Virus record (IMG/VR): IMGVR_UViG_3300013132_000036
Location: 1-64,000 of that record
Direction: 5' to 3' (one strand)
Length of the DNA: 64,000 nucleotides
From: a virus
In this document: positions 16,361-25,506 of the stretch, in pieces
Layout of the letters: each line of letters opens with the position of its first letter
How positions within the stretch are numbered: the stretch's first letter is position 1
The notes under the pieces: generated by a model
What the model was told of the DNA's origin: nothing
What the model saw: only the letters and a program-made list of their open reading frames with translations
Database searches by the model: none
Position numbers and translations under genes: made by a program

Positions 16361-18727
16361 TTATGATCCGCAGGCTTCACAATCTTCTGGATTATCAATA
16401 CTACAAACTAAATCGCTGTAATTGTCTTCCTCAGTTTTTATGTCCTCGTTTTTACTAGTATCTATCCCTAATCCTTTTATGGCAGTTGTAGCAGCTTTAG
16501 TTCTGATGTAGTAGCTTCCGGTTTTTAATCCTTTAGACCATCCATAAAAATGAGCTGATGAGAGCTTAGCAAAGTTTGCGTCTTGTACAAATAAATTCAT
16601 ACTCTGACTTTGACAGATAAAAGGGGCTCTTCCCGCAGCATGATCTATAATAACTTTTTGACTCATCTCCCAAGCTGTTTTATAGATAGCTTTAAGATCG
16701 TCCGGTATTTCTTTTATATCTCTTACTGATCCGTTATTAATAATGATCTTATCCCTAAGAGATTCGTTCCATAAACCTAACTTAACAAGATCTTTAACTA
16801 GATGTTTATTAACAACTGGAAATTCACCAGATAATGTTTTTCTGATATAGATATTAGAAGTAAACGGTTCAAAACATTCATTATTACCAAGGATCTGACT
16901 CGTAGAAGCAGTAGGCATAGGTGCAAGCAATAAAGAATTTCTAGCTCCGTGTGTTTTCACCCTTTCTCTTAGATCTTCCCAATCCCATCTTGTTCCTGGA
17001 GATTCATTCCATAAATCAAATTGGAATATGCCTTTTGATAATGGAGATCCTTTAAACGTTTGATAAGCTCCCTCTTTTTCTGCAAGATCAACAGAGGCAC
17101 ACATAGCTCCGTAATATATTGCTTCGAATATTTCTCTATCTAATTGTTTAGCCTCTTCAGACTCAAATGGGAGCTTTAAGATAGCAAAAGTGTCAGCTAA
17201 TCCTTGTACACCTATACCAATCGGTCTATGTTTAAGATTAGATGTTTTAGTTTCTTTAGTAGGATAGTAGTTAACATCAATTACCCTATTAAGATTAACA
17301 GTAGCTGTGTAAGCGATGTCCTTTAGAGCATTAAAGTCATACTTAGGTTTCTTACCTGGGATAATGAATTTAGGTAGTGCGATAGAAGCTAGATTACATA
17401 CTGCAGTTTCTTTCGAATCAGAATATTCAATAATCTCAGTACAAAGATTCGAGGATTTAATAGTACCAAGATTCTTCTGGTTAGATTTAATATTTGCTGA
17501 ATCCTTATAAAGAATATAAGGCGTTCCTGTTTCAATCTGTGCCTCTATAATTTTATACCAAAGATCTTGTGCTTTAACAGTCTTTCTCCCTTTTCCTTCA
17601 GATTCATATTTAGTGTAGAGTTTATTAAAGTCTTCACCATAAGCATCATCTAGTCCAGGAGCTTCATCAGGGGAGAAGAGTGTCCAAATCCCGTCTTCTT
17701 TTACTCTCTCCATAAATAAATCAGGTGTCCATAAAGCTAAGAAAAGATCTCTAGCTCTCATTTCTTCCTTACCGTGATTCTTTCTAAGATTTAAAAAGTC
17801 TTCAACATCACAATGCCAAGGCTCCAGATAAATAGCGAAAGAACCTTTTCTTCTTCCCCCTCCCTGATCTACGTATCTTGCAGTTTCGTTGAAAACTTTA
17901 AGCATAGGAATAATACCGTTAGATGTTCCATTAGTTCCTTTAATATAAGCCCCTGTTCCTCTTACATTATGAATGTGTAAACCTATACCTCCTGCATTTT
18001 TAGATATTTGAGCTACGTCAGACAAAGTTTTATAAATACCCTGTATTGAGTCATCATCCATAGAAACTAAAAAACAAGAAGAAAGCTGAGGTCTTCTTGT
18101 ACCAGAATTAAACAGGGTTGGTGTTGCGTGAGTAAAATATCCCTGACTCATTAAGTCATATGTTTTATAGGCTGAAGCTAAATCATTCTTGTGAATACCT
18201 ATAGCAACTCTCATTAACATCTGCTGTGGTCTTTCAGCTGGTTGTCCGTCGATTTTTAACAGATAAGATTTCTCTAAAGTCTTAAAACCAAAATAATCAT
18301 ATTCTAAATCCCTGTCAGTAATGATCTGTGAGTCGATATCTTTAGAGTTATTCATAATAATTTCATAGACATCATCTGCAATCATAGGAGCTTTTAAACC
18401 TGTTCTAGGATCAACATAATTATAAAGCTGATCTATTACGTGTGAAAAGCTTTTAGGTGTTCTTTTATGCAAAGACGTAACACATATCCTAGAAGCTAAA
18501 ATAGAATAGTCGGGATGTGTGGGTGTTAAAGCAGCTGCTGTTTCTGCTGCTAATGTATCTAGTTCAACTGAAGTAATTCCATCATAAAGACCATGGATAA
18601 CTTTCTTTGCTATTTCCATAGGCTCTATATAGTCCATGTTTAATCCATAACACTGCTTCTTAACTCTATTAAGAATCTTATCCAATTTAACTCTTTCTCT
18701 AGAGCCATCCCTTTTTATTACTTCCAT
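16361..18727 (-). CDS. nrdA: Class Ia ribonucleotide reductase, large subunit
   Basis: The 788-residue NrdA has an N-terminal ATP-cone ([18 protein letters not shown]), substrate-site [12 protein letters not shown], the motif [22 protein letters not shown], the [21 protein letters not shown] loop and a C-terminal redox tail ending DCEACGS. It reduces ribonucleoside diphosphates together with NrdB at 19199-20179. The two genes are separated by a collagen-like gene. No intein, intron or homing gene interrupts it. Confidence 0.96.
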   Translation of the reverse strand: MEVIKRDGSRERVKLDKILNRVKKQCYGLNMDYIEPMEIAKKVIHGLYDGITSVELDTLAAETAAALTPTHPDYSILASRICVTSLHKRTPKSFSHVIDQLYNYVDPRTGLKAPMIADDVYEIIMNNSKDIDSQIITDRDLEYDYFGFKTLEKSYLLKIDGQPAERPQQMLMRVAIGIHKNDLASAYKTYDLMSQGYFTHATPTLFNSGTRRPQLSSCFLVSMDDDSIQGIYKTLSDVAQISKNAGGIGLHIHNVRGTGAYIKGTNGTSNGIIPMLKVFNETARYVDQGGGRRKGSFAIYLEPWHCDVEDFLNLRKNHGKEEMRARDLFLALWTPDLFMERVKEDGIWTLFSPDEAPGLDDAYGEDFNKLYTKYESEGKGRKTVKAQDLWYKIIEAQIETGTPYILYKDSANIKSNQKNLGTIKSSNLCTEIIEYSDSKETAVCNLASIALPKFIIPGKKPKYDFNALKDIAYTATVNLNRVIDVNYYPTKETKTSNLKHRPIGIGVQGLADTFAILKLPFESEEAKQLDREIFEAIYYGAMCASVDLAEKEGAYQTFKGSPLSKGIFQFDLWNESPGTRWDWEDLRERVKTHGARNSLLLAPMPTASTSQILGNNECFEPFTSNIYIRKTLSGEFPVVNKHLVKDLVKLGLWNESLRDKIIINNGSVRDIKEIPDDLKAIYKTAWEMSQKVIIDHAAGRAPFICQSQSMNLFVQDANFAKLSSAHFYGWSKGLKTGSYYIRTKAATTAIKGLGIDTSKNEDIKTEEDNYSDLVCSIDNPEDCEACGS

Positions 18728-18821
18728 TTCTTATTTTTATTTTTTATTTTTTAGTCGACTATTAGTTTCGGATCTTTCAATGTTTTTTCAAGAATCTTCA
18801 AATTATTATATGATAAGGGAT

Positions 18822-19148
18822 TTAGAATCCTGTACCATTAACCTTCCACCATTGGGATCCATCATGGAAATAAAAACTCCCCGATCCAGCTGCATAATTT
18901 CCAGTTGTTCCTGTTGATGATGTTGCACCAGGTACAGAAACTAGCATGGTGCTTCCTGTGGGTCCGGTCGAACCCTGTACTCCATATCCAGTAGCGCCAG
19001 TAGCGCCAGTAGGTCCAGTTATTCCAGTAAATGATCCATCATCAAGTAAATTCCAATAACTGTCAATAAAGTCATGGAAGTCTTGTTGTGTTGGTATGTT
19101 ACCACTGGAAAATATTACTTTAAACTGAGATCTAGATTTTTGAGCCAC
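18822..19148 (-). CDS. Small collagen-like virion-type protein
   Basis: The 108-residue product, from a GTG start, has an N-terminal segment (RSQFKVIFSSGNIPTQQDF then HDFIDSYWNL) similar to attachment segments of Bacteroidota phage fibres. It then has Gly-X-Y repeats (GITGPTGATGATG, GSTGPTGS) and a short C-terminal tip GSQWWKVNGTGF. It is probably a small trimeric fibre or decoration. A near-match AATATATA lies ~20 nt upstream. Confidence 0.65.
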   Translation of the reverse strand: MAQKSRSQFKVIFSSGNIPTQQDFHDFIDSYWNLLDDGSFTGITGPTGATGATGYGVQGSTGPTGSTMLVSVPGATSSTGTTGNYAAGSGSFYFHDGSQWWKVNGTGF

Positions 19149-19198
19149 TTTGGATAATTATATTCTCTATATATATTCAATAGCCAACGTTTACTAAA

Positions 19199-20179
19199 CT
19201 AAAACTCAGCATCTATAGTAAATGTTTTACCAGAATCTTTGGACTCTTTAGTACTGTCCATAACACCAGATTTCTGATAAGATCCCACTCTTCCTTCAAA
19301 GAAATTTCCTTTATTTTCTAAGGCTATATTAACCATGAAATCAAAAGGACAACGTGTGTTGTAAATTTTAGAGCATCCTAAGGAAACTAATAAACGATCT
19401 GCAACAAATTCAATATACTCACACATTAAATCTGAATTCATCCCAATTAATCTAACCGGCAAAGATGACGTAACAAACTCTTTTTCGATCTCTACCGCCT
19501 CAGTAATTATCTCTACCACTGTTTCCTCTGGGAGTTTATTTTCAATGTGGCTAGTGTAAAGCAAACAAGCAAAATCACAATGTAAGCCCTCGTCCCTAGA
19601 TATCAATTCATTGGCAAAGCATAGACCTGGCATCAGGCCTCTTTTCTTTAACCAGAAAATTGAACAAAATGATCCCGAAAAGAAAATACCTTCGACAGCT
19701 GCAAAAGCTATTAGGGTTTCAACAAACGAACCGTTTTCTATCCATTTCATAGCCCAGTCAGCTTTTCTTTTAACGGAAGGAACGGTATCTATAGCATTAA
19801 ACAAATGTTCCTTTTCCTCCTCATCATTTATATAGGAGTCGATTAGGAGAGAATAAGTTTCTCCGTGGATATTTTCTATAGCTAATTGAAATCCATAAAA
19901 GCATCTTGCTTCTGGGTATTGTACCTGGTTAAAGAAGTTAGCTGCTAAATTTTCATTAACAATCCCATCAGAGTTATTAAAGAAAGCGATTACATGCTTA
20001 ATAAAATATCTCTCATTGTCGTTTAATTTATCTCTCCAATGAGATATGTCTTGTGCTAAATCTATTTCTTCTGCTGTCCAAAAAGATGCTTCTGCTGTTT
20101 TGTACATTTTCCACAGATCGTGTTGTTGAACTGGGAATAATGAAAATCTTTTCGGATTGGGTGTTAATAATTTTTCCAT
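19199..20179 (-). CDS. nrdB: Class Ia ribonucleotide reductase, small subunit
   Basis: The 326-residue NrdB has the di-iron ligands in [26 protein letters not shown] (Glu, His and the likely radical Tyr) and [14 protein letters not shown], plus [11 protein letters not shown]. The C-terminal tail ends KTFTIDAEF, the type of peptide that docks on NrdA. It supplies the tyrosyl radical. It lies between the dUTPase gene and the collagen-like gene. Confidence 0.95.
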   Translation of the reverse strand: MEKLLTPNPKRFSLFPVQQHDLWKMYKTAEASFWTAEEIDLAQDISHWRDKLNDNERYFIKHVIAFFNNSDGIVNENLAANFFNQVQYPEARCFYGFQLAIENIHGETYSLLIDSYINDEEEKEHLFNAIDTVPSVKRKADWAMKWIENGSFVETLIAFAAVEGIFFSGSFCSIFWLKKRGLMPGLCFANELISRDEGLHCDFACLLYTSHIENKLPEETVVEIITEAVEIEKEFVTSSLPVRLIGMNSDLMCEYIEFVADRLLVSLGCSKIYNTRCPFDFMVNIALENKGNFFEGRVGSYQKSGVMDSTKESKDSGKTFTIDAEF

Positions 20180-20199
20180 GAATTGTTTTCTTTTATATA

Positions 20200-20664
20200 T
20201 TAGTATCCCCTCTCTTGTCTGTTGTGATTTTCTGAATTTTTTGACATATAAAGATTAACAATATCTTTACTTGTCATCCCGATAGAAATAGCAAAATTCA
20301 TAAAGAAATGTAATCCGTCGATCCACTCATAGAATAGCTCTAATTTATCTGCTTCACTAAGATCTGATATTCTCATGTCGGAAGTTTTTTTGTTATCCCC
20401 TTTCCAATATTTCCAACCTGCAGATCCGATACCATCATTGATTCCTCCTAGTGCATCAAACATCTCGTTGAGCTCATCACCAAGAGCATGCTTGTTAACC
20501 ATCCAAAAATCTGCTATCTGTTTAATAGACCAATCTTTAAAATCGAACCCATATCTTTCCTGAAGTTCTTTTTGCTTGTTGTAAATTAATCCTAAAGTGT
20601 CTTCCGACCCTGTGTAAAAATCCTCCACAGGAAGATCCGAACATTTGTTATCTGTGTTTGCCAT
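20200..20664 (-). CDS. dut: Dimeric all-alpha dUTPase
   Basis: The 154-residue protein fits the dimeric dUTPase/MazG superfamily: [13 protein letters not shown] segments [28 protein letters not shown] with acidic metal ligands, and the characteristic end [16 protein letters not shown]. It hydrolyses dUTP to dUMP, limiting uracil in phage DNA and feeding thymidylate synthesis. It neighbours nrdB and the polymerase fragment. Confidence 0.85.
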   Translation of the reverse strand: MANTDNKCSDLPVEDFYTGSEDTLGLIYNKQKELQERYGFDFKDWSIKQIADFWMVNKHALGDELNEMFDALGGINDGIGSAGWKYWKGDNKKTSDMRISDLSEADKLELFYEWIDGLHFFMNFAISIGMTSKDIVNLYMSKNSENHNRQERGY

Positions 20665-20667
20665 AAT

Positions 20668-22074
20668 TTATGATTTTGCTTTTATTGCTTTTTTAATTTT
20701 TTCTATTTCTTTCTCACATTCAAAATATTTCTTCTTAGTAGCTTTTCTCTGTGCATAAAGGCCTTTTAATATTTCTCTAAGTATTGGTTCTTGTCCATCC
20801 TTATTGTAGAATACAGCACCGGAAGATGTTTTGATTGCGCCCTCCGGTATTTCTTTTAAGTTCTTGCCTATGTAAGCTTCCGGTGAAATTCCCCACTGCA
20901 TCATAGTATTAGGATACAGGGAAGCAAAGTCAAAACAAGCTATCCATTCATATAATCCTTTTTCGGGCTTCTTTACATAAGCCCCCTCGAATTTCACATG
21001 GGATTCTCCTTTTCTTTCGTTTACTATAACTTTTTTTCTTTCTAAGAATTTTCTTAACATTAATACCTCAGTAGTCCATACTGGCGAAAGGGCACGATTT
21101 ATTTCAACTCTACTAACTTCAGCTATTTTAAAGAAAGTGGAAAGTGTATCCAATCTTTTATCTATATAGTGGACTAAAGCGCAGTCTACTGCATTATAGA
21201 ATATAAAAGTTTCAAAATCAGATTCATATAAATCTTTCAATGTTCCACTGTAAGATATTTTCTTTATTCCTATAGCTTGGTTTGCCACATAATCTAAGGA
21301 ATTAGATTCTCTAATTTTTATAACCCTATCCCATTTCTTATAGATGTCTAGGTAATCCACCATTAAAATGTGCATTGGTATCTGATTCATTCCTAAAAGA
21401 ATACCGCTAGGTGAAGCTATCTTAGGGTCAATCCCTAATCTTTTTGCTCTGTTAATAAGATAAGGCCAATCATATCCGAACCAGTTCCATCCAGTTATCA
21501 AAGGCATCTTAGGAACTAGCTTAGAAAGAAAAGTGTAAAGCATATCAAATTCTGTTTCGAATTTTCTATAATTAAAAGACCATTCTCCTGGCTGGTCTTT
21601 AAAGTGTTCCTTTATCCTCTTTTCTATTTTTAATATTCTATCTTGTGAGATGTCCTCAAGTCCGATAACAAGTATTTTCCCGTGGGAAGAAGCCATCCCT
21701 ATCGAAAGAACCCTATTCTTTGAATTTTCAGTATCTAATGAATCTTCACGATTATCAGTTATTTCTACCTCTATATCGACAAAGTATTTTTTAGGGGTCT
21801 GATAATCCCAAAGAGGCTTTGTTATTTCCGGATCTATAGCTTCCAATATTTCTACCACCCTATACTTGTCAAACTTGCTAGTAGTAACTTTCTTCACAGG
21901 AAAATTGTCCCACGATCTCCATTCCTTATCCTTATTTTTATCATTCTCTGATGTCTTTTGCCAAACGAATTTTAAATGCTTAGGTACCTGTATTTTTAAT
22001 AGATTAACTTCTCCCTCTTCAGTATAATGGGAAACAGATAATCCATTTCCTGTATTCTCAATATCTATGATCAT
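20668..22074 (-). CDS. 43A: DNA polymerase family B, N-terminal fragment with 3'-5' exonuclease (split gp43)
   Basis: The 468-residue product carries the exonuclease motifs Exo I FVDIEVE (Asp100, Glu102), Exo II region GWNWFGYDWPYLINRA and Exo III YNAVDCALVHYIDKR, then polymerase motif A DFASLYP at 382-388. It stops about 80 residues after motif A, in the fingers helices, with a strongly basic end (KKIKKAIKAKS-like charge). Motifs B and C are in the gene at 2483-3652. No frameshift would rejoin the halves, as they are 17 kb apart. The two products presumably reassociate. Confidence 0.93.
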   Translation of the reverse strand: MIIDIENTGNGLSVSHYTEEGEVNLLKIQVPKHLKFVWQKTSENDKNKDKEWRSWDNFPVKKVTTSKFDKYRVVEILEAIDPEITKPLWDYQTPKKYFVDIEVEITDNREDSLDTENSKNRVLSIGMASSHGKILVIGLEDISQDRILKIEKRIKEHFKDQPGEWSFNYRKFETEFDMLYTFLSKLVPKMPLITGWNWFGYDWPYLINRAKRLGIDPKIASPSGILLGMNQIPMHILMVDYLDIYKKWDRVIKIRESNSLDYVANQAIGIKKISYSGTLKDLYESDFETFIFYNAVDCALVHYIDKRLDTLSTFFKIAEVSRVEINRALSPVWTTEVLMLRKFLERKKVIVNERKGESHVKFEGAYVKKPEKGLYEWIACFDFASLYPNTMMQWGISPEAYIGKNLKEIPEGAIKTSSGAVFYNKDGQEPILREILKGLYAQRKATKKKYFECEKEIEKIKKAIKAKS

Positions 22075-22126
22075 ATCTATTTTATAGTGTTATAGGGAAG
22101 AGGTTTCAAAAAGGAATATATAATAG

Positions 22127-22432
22127 GTGAAAAAAATTCTATCTTTCAAATTATTTGAAGACGTTTATCTAAAAGACATAAATCCTTTTGATGGAGAAAG
22201 AAAATATACTCCTGGCCTCAGATTTGCCAACAGGGACGAAGCTATTAAATCAATTAAAAAGATCCAAGAAATGCTAGATCGTAAAGAAATAGAATTAAAG
22301 GATGCAATTATAGCTTCTTATATAATGTCAAAAAGAGCGGAGTTACATAAATCCCAAAAATCGGGAATCAAAGAGGGAGGACTTGTCTGGAAAGATTATC
22401 TGGAACAGCTTAAAAAGAAAGAATCAATCTAG
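22127..22432 (+). CDS. Hypothetical protein with capsid-targeting-like start
   Basis: The 101-residue product, from a GTG, begins KKILSFKLFEDVY, which has the phenylalanine spacing of the capsid-targeting motif but lacks the (I/L/V)NE site. The rest is charged and helical (DEAIKSIKKIQEMLDRKEIE). It is the only plus-strand gene in the first 58 kb, lying divergent from the polymerase N-terminal gene and convergent with the next. A GGAATATATA element, one base longer than the late motif, is just upstream. No family is recognised. Confidence 0.6.
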   Translation: MKKILSFKLFEDVYLKDINPFDGERKYTPGLRFANRDEAIKSIKKIQEMLDRKEIELKDAIIASYIMSKRAELHKSQKSGIKEGGLVWKDYLEQLKKKESI

Positions 22433-23014
22433 TTATTTGTTCGATTTAAAGTAGGAAACAAATTTGTTAACTATATCCATAAAATTGTATTCGTCTGTGG
22501 TGACAGGAGTAATTGCCTTAGATTTCTTACTCCAATCATTTAAGTATTTATAGAAAACTTTAAATGAGGGAGATAACTGATCTTTCTCTTCACTCTTATT
22601 AACTTCCTTAATAGATTTAGTGAATCCCATCATAAATCGGTCCACCGCATTCTTATCAATTTTCTCAAGATCGCAGTAATCAAAGAATGAAACTAATATG
22701 TCCCACATATTATCTGGGGTAATATCAGGAAATCCCTTTTTTACCCTATCTGATCCTAGTGCAGTTGTTATTTTGCACTCACAAACGGATTTTTTATCTG
22801 CTGAATTTTCTTTGCCTGAATAAAAATCTATCCTAGCCTCTTCCTTAATGCCCTTTTTATTGTATATGATAGAGAACGTTCCGTTTTTACTAAAAACTAA
22901 ATATCCATTTTCCTCTTTCTTCTCGAATGATGATTCATTGCTTATTATTGCCCAATTAGTTGTTACCATTTGGAGCTTTTCAAAAAGTTGTTGAAATGTA
23001 AATAAATGATTCAT
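22433..23014 (-). CDS. Hypothetical protein, 193 aa
   Basis: The product begins MNHLFTFQQLFEKLQ, loosely like the capsid-targeting pattern without a cleavage site. Its body has alternating strands (GYLVFSKNGTFSIIYNKKG, RIDFYSG) and a helical C-terminal half. No family is recognised. A near-match AATATATA lies just upstream of the ATG. Confidence 0.6.
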   Translation of the reverse strand: MNHLFTFQQLFEKLQMVTTNWAIISNESSFEKKEENGYLVFSKNGTFSIIYNKKGIKEEARIDFYSGKENSADKKSVCECKITTALGSDRVKKGFPDITPDNMWDILVSFFDYCDLEKIDKNAVDRFMMGFTKSIKEVNKSEEKDQLSPSFKVFYKYLNDWSKKSKAITPVTTDEYNFMDIVNKFVSYFKSNK

Positions 23015-23027
23015 GTAGTATATATTA

Positions 23028-23411
23028 CTAAATCGATTCTAAATACATTTTAAGTTTCTTGTCTTTAGGAATAAATGATGTTTCTTTTTTTATAAAGATC
23101 CTCCAGGCTTCTCTTCCGTAATCCCCTATCCCCGGAAACTTAAACGGGTCTCTTACTCCAGATTCCCAGGCATTTGAGAAATTTTTTATCCTTTTCGCTT
23201 TTACGTTTTGAAATCCTGTTGTTTTTATAAAATCAGAAATAGTTAAGTCATCCTCAGCTATTAAAGATTTAGGATTTGGCCATTTTTTAAAGAAGTTTTC
23301 TATCAGAGGCCTTACCTGTTTGTTACTAGTTTGATTAAGTAATATACAACACACTAAAACTTTCCACGGATCATTAGAGTATTCTTCCTGTATTATCTTA
23401 ATTCTTTGCAC
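23028..23411 (-). CDS. MBD4-like HhH-GPD DNA glycosylase
   Basis: The 127-residue product resembles the catalytic domain of MBD4-type glycosylases: DPWKVLVCCILLNQTS at the start, FFKKWPNPKSL, the helix-hairpin-helix with FPGIGDYGREAWRIF, and FIPKDKKLKMYL, where the aspartate fits the catalytic Asp. Such enzymes remove thymine or uracil from mismatches with guanine. It is shorter than MutY/Nth and lacks an iron-sulphur cluster, as MBD4 does. Function is inferred from motifs. Confidence 0.75.
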   Translation of the reverse strand: MQRIKIIQEEYSNDPWKVLVCCILLNQTSNKQVRPLIENFFKKWPNPKSLIAEDDLTISDFIKTTGFQNVKAKRIKNFSNAWESGVRDPFKFPGIGDYGREAWRIFIKKETSFIPKDKKLKMYLESI

Positions 23412-23436
23412 ATAGCTAAATTAAGAAAAATAAATA

Positions 23437-23904
23437 TTACTGATTTGATTTTGATGCTTTTTGAAAAGTTTTAAAGTCCATTAAAGAATTACTTATCGGA
23501 TTTGGGGTTTCTTTAGATATCTTTTTCTTCTTTTTTTTAGCTGCTGGAGTACCTACAGTTAAGCTAGGAAATTGATCTCCGGATCCCGTTCTTCCTGGTC
23601 CAGGAGGTACAACGTTACCCATACCAGGTGTTCCAGCCAAAGATGCCATAGCACCTCCGCTCTCTTCAAGTTCACTAGAGATTTTATCTTTAAATACTCT
23701 ATACATTCCCCTTTCTCCCTCTATAACATATCCTATTACTTCACCTACACTGTTCCTAATAGAATCATCAACCCTACCACTTCTCCCGTCTACAAGAGAA
23801 ACTCTCTTACCAACTAAAGGATCCTGATCATATTTAGAAGCCCTGTGTGAATCGTAGCTTCTAATGTTATCTGTGACTCCGCCACATCCGCAATCTTCGC
23901 TCAT
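23437..23904 (-). CDS. Hypothetical Gly/Pro-rich protein with C-terminal motif
   Basis: The 155-residue product starts MSEDCGCGGV, has a compact beta region (GKRVSLVDGRSGRV, VIEGERGMYRVF) resembling a small SH3/KOW-like fold, then a Gly/Pro-rich linker, a lysine run (AAKKKKKKISK) and ends SLMDFKTFQKASKSNQ. The terminal D-F-x-x-F is like the N-terminal targeting motif placed at the C-terminus. No family is recognised. Confidence 0.6.
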   Translation of the reverse strand: MSEDCGCGGVTDNIRSYDSHRASKYDQDPLVGKRVSLVDGRSGRVDDSIRNSVGEVIGYVIEGERGMYRVFKDKISSELEESGGAMASLAGTPGMGNVVPPGPGRTGSGDQFPSLTVGTPAAKKKKKKISKETPNPISNSLMDFKTFQKASKSNQ

Positions 23905-23905
23905 A

Positions 23906-24250
23906 TTATTTTTTTATTTTAGTTATAAATTCTCTATAATCTGAAAGATTTTGCATCTTCCTAGCTTTAGATTTTTTCGGTGTATTCGATTCTGGACTAA
24001 GGTGCGGAATAATAGTAGCTATTCCTTCTTCAATCTCTTCTGGTAATTTTTTATGTTTTGTACTAGCATAATCCTTAAGAGCTTTCTTCTTCATATTATT
24101 AGCTATCTCCACTATAGTTTCCCTATATGCTGAATCTATTTTCCTTGGATTTAATCCCTCTTTTCCGTTCGTGTCCATCCACTTACGTACTCCGTGTGCT
24201 TGCCCCATGAGTCTCTGTTGTGTTCTTGAAACAGATTTCTCGTTTAACAT
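23906..24250 (-). CDS. Hypothetical protein with C-terminal targeting-like motif
   Basis: The 114-residue basic product starts MLNEKSVSRTQQRLMGQA, recalling DUF3008-like phage proteins, and ends NLSDYREFITKIKK. The terminal Y-x-x-F-I again echoes the targeting motif. It lies 1 bp from the preceding gene and overlaps the start of the endonuclease gene's stop region by 7 bp. Function is unknown. Confidence 0.6.
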   Translation of the reverse strand: MLNEKSVSRTQQRLMGQAHGVRKWMDTNGKEGLNPRKIDSAYRETIVEIANNMKKKALKDYASTKHKKLPEEIEEGIATIIPHLSPESNTPKKSKARKMQNLSDYREFITKIKK

Positions 24251-25065
24251 AATTTATTTATTATTATTTCCTTAACTTCCTCCGGTCTATTTTCTATTAA
24301 GCTACCATCAAATCTAATAACTTCATACCCCATATCCTTTAGCTTTTTAGTTTGTATTAAGTCTTTTTCTCTCCTCCCTGGTAAATTGTGCCAATAGTCG
24401 CCATCAGCAAATATTAATGTTTTATTTATTTTAAAATCAGCTATAGATATATTTTTTATAACATGCTGTGAATCGTATTTTATACCAAGATCGATTATTA
24501 TTTTCTCGATGATTCTTTCTATATTAGTGGAAGATTTATTTGAGAATTTTACTATCCCGATACAATGACATTTTCTAGAGCAATATATAGCTGGGGATTT
24601 ATAATTTTCAGATCTTTCGAAAAAAGAATCACAAATAACACATTTATGTTGAATCATATTAACCCTGTTTTTACCTTTTAATTCTGAATGTATTCTTTCT
24701 AAAGAACATTTCTTATTACAATATTTTCTTTTAGAATTTTTTCTAACCTCAAAAGTATTATTACAATTTACACAATTTCTTTCTTCCCTAGGTATCCACA
24801 TATGATGTAATTCATTCTTTCTACCTTTTTTTGATTTTGATTCAATATTACTAGAAGAATCTATAAACTTTTTTAAAAACTCAGGGTCCTCCATCCTTTT
24901 TTTACCATTAAATATTCCGTTGCACGATCTAGAACAAAAAATTTTACGTATAATATCCCTTCTATTCCGTATATTTAATATAGAGCTACAATTCTTACAA
25001 TATTTTATATCGTATTTCATTAAGTTTTTTGGAATTTTGGTTTTTTCTTTATATATTCGTTCCAT
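24244..25065 (-). CDS. Vsr/EDxHD-like free-standing endonuclease with zinc fingers
   Basis: The product (~273 residues) has repeated CxxC pairs in the N-terminal two thirds (YCKNCSSIL, IFCSRSCN, RNCVNCNNTF, KYCNKKC, HKCVICDSFF, IYCSRKC), suggesting three treble-clef-type zinc modules. The C-terminal nuclease domain has DFKINKTLIFADGDYWHNLP and KDMGYEVIRFDG, typical of the Vsr-like fold used by EDxHD homing endonucleases. An ATG at 25065 is preferred over a TTG two codons upstream. It overlaps the small upstream gene. Confidence 0.75.
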   Translation of the reverse strand: MERIYKEKTKIPKNLMKYDIKYCKNCSSILNIRNRRDIIRKIFCSRSCNGIFNGKKRMEDPEFLKKFIDSSSNIESKSKKGRKNELHHMWIPREERNCVNCNNTFEVRKNSKRKYCNKKCSLERIHSELKGKNRVNMIQHKCVICDSFFERSENYKSPAIYCSRKCHCIGIVKFSNKSSTNIERIIEKIIIDLGIKYDSQHVIKNISIADFKINKTLIFADGDYWHNLPGRREKDLIQTKKLKDMGYEVIRFDGSLIENRPEEVKEIIINKLC

Positions 25066-25193
25066 GTCCAAATAAATCTTCTATAGTTATTCTTAACTAT
25101 ATTAAAACCAGTATCTCCTTTAGGAATCTTTACTGGGGAAACTGGAGGTTCGTATGAACTAGTTTCTGCTGAACTTCTTTTCGTTTTACCCAT
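25020..25193 (-). CDS. Small basic hypothetical protein, 57 aa
   Basis: An ATG at 25193 opens 57 codons (MGKTKRSSAETSSYEPP to KKPKFQKT), ending inside the start of the endonuclease gene. A serine-rich N-terminus leads to a basic aromatic segment NNYRRFIWTWNEYIKKK. It fills an otherwise empty gap between a terminator and the endonuclease. No family is recognised. Confidence 0.5.
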   Translation of the reverse strand: MGKTKRSSAETSSYEPPVSPVKIPKGDTGFNIVKNNYRRFIWTWNEYIKKKPKFQKT

Positions 25194-25222
25194 TTCTTTT
25201 ATTTACAATGGGACAAAAAAAT

Positions 25223-25251
25223 CCCGGTAGTATATTATATATCCTACCGGG
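25223..25251 (-). terminator. Intrinsic terminator with GATATATA in its loop
   Basis: CCCGGTAG and CTACCGGG form a perfect 8-bp stem around 13 nt. On the minus strand it is followed by ATTTTTTTG, so it should end transcription from the DUF4494-like and histone-like genes. The loop contains the minus-strand GATATATA element. Confidence 0.8.
25236..25243 (-). promoter_or_regulatory. GATATATA late-promoter-like element inside terminator loop
   Basis: Minus strand GGATATATAAT, 42 nt before the ATG at 25193. It would start a new transcript just past the point where the upstream one ends. Confidence 0.4.
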
Positions 25252-25270
25252 AAATTAATAAAGAATTTTC

Positions 25271-25501
25271 TTATCCTCGAATGTGTATCACAGATTCGAT
25301 TTTAGACTGAGCTACAGAAGTAACTTCAAAATCTAAATGTGCAGTTGCATTATCACCAGCTAGATGCTTGTGTACAGTTGTTTCTGCATCAGTTACACTT
25401 TCAGCTTCAACTAAGATCTCAGACTTAGATGCTTTTGCTTTACCGGTACTTTTAGAAACATCTCCAGTAAAAAAGCTAACTTTACAAATATAATAACTCA
25501 T
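25271..25501 (-). CDS. DUF4494-like protein
   Basis: The 76-residue product begins MSYYICKVSFFTGD and has SEILVEAESVTDAETTVHKHL, the pattern of DUF4494, a small family known mainly from Bacteroidota. Function is unknown. It follows the histone-like gene by a few bases and precedes the terminator, so the two probably form one unit. Confidence 0.55.
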   Translation of the reverse strand: MSYYICKVSFFTGDVSKSTGKAKASKSEILVEAESVTDAETTVHKHLAGDNATAHLDFEVTSVAQSKIESVIHIRG

Positions 25502-25506
25502 AAAGA

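Noticed and set aside
18728-18821. Short open frame with a TTG start ending LKDPKLIVD between nrdA and the collagen-like gene
   Set aside because: About 16 codons, no ATG and no recognisable relative; treated as intergenic sequence.
22433-23014. Strong capsid-targeting call for MNHLFTFQQLFEKLQ
   Set aside because: The phenylalanines are present but no (I/L/V)-x-E cleavage site follows, so it was kept only as a weak resemblance.
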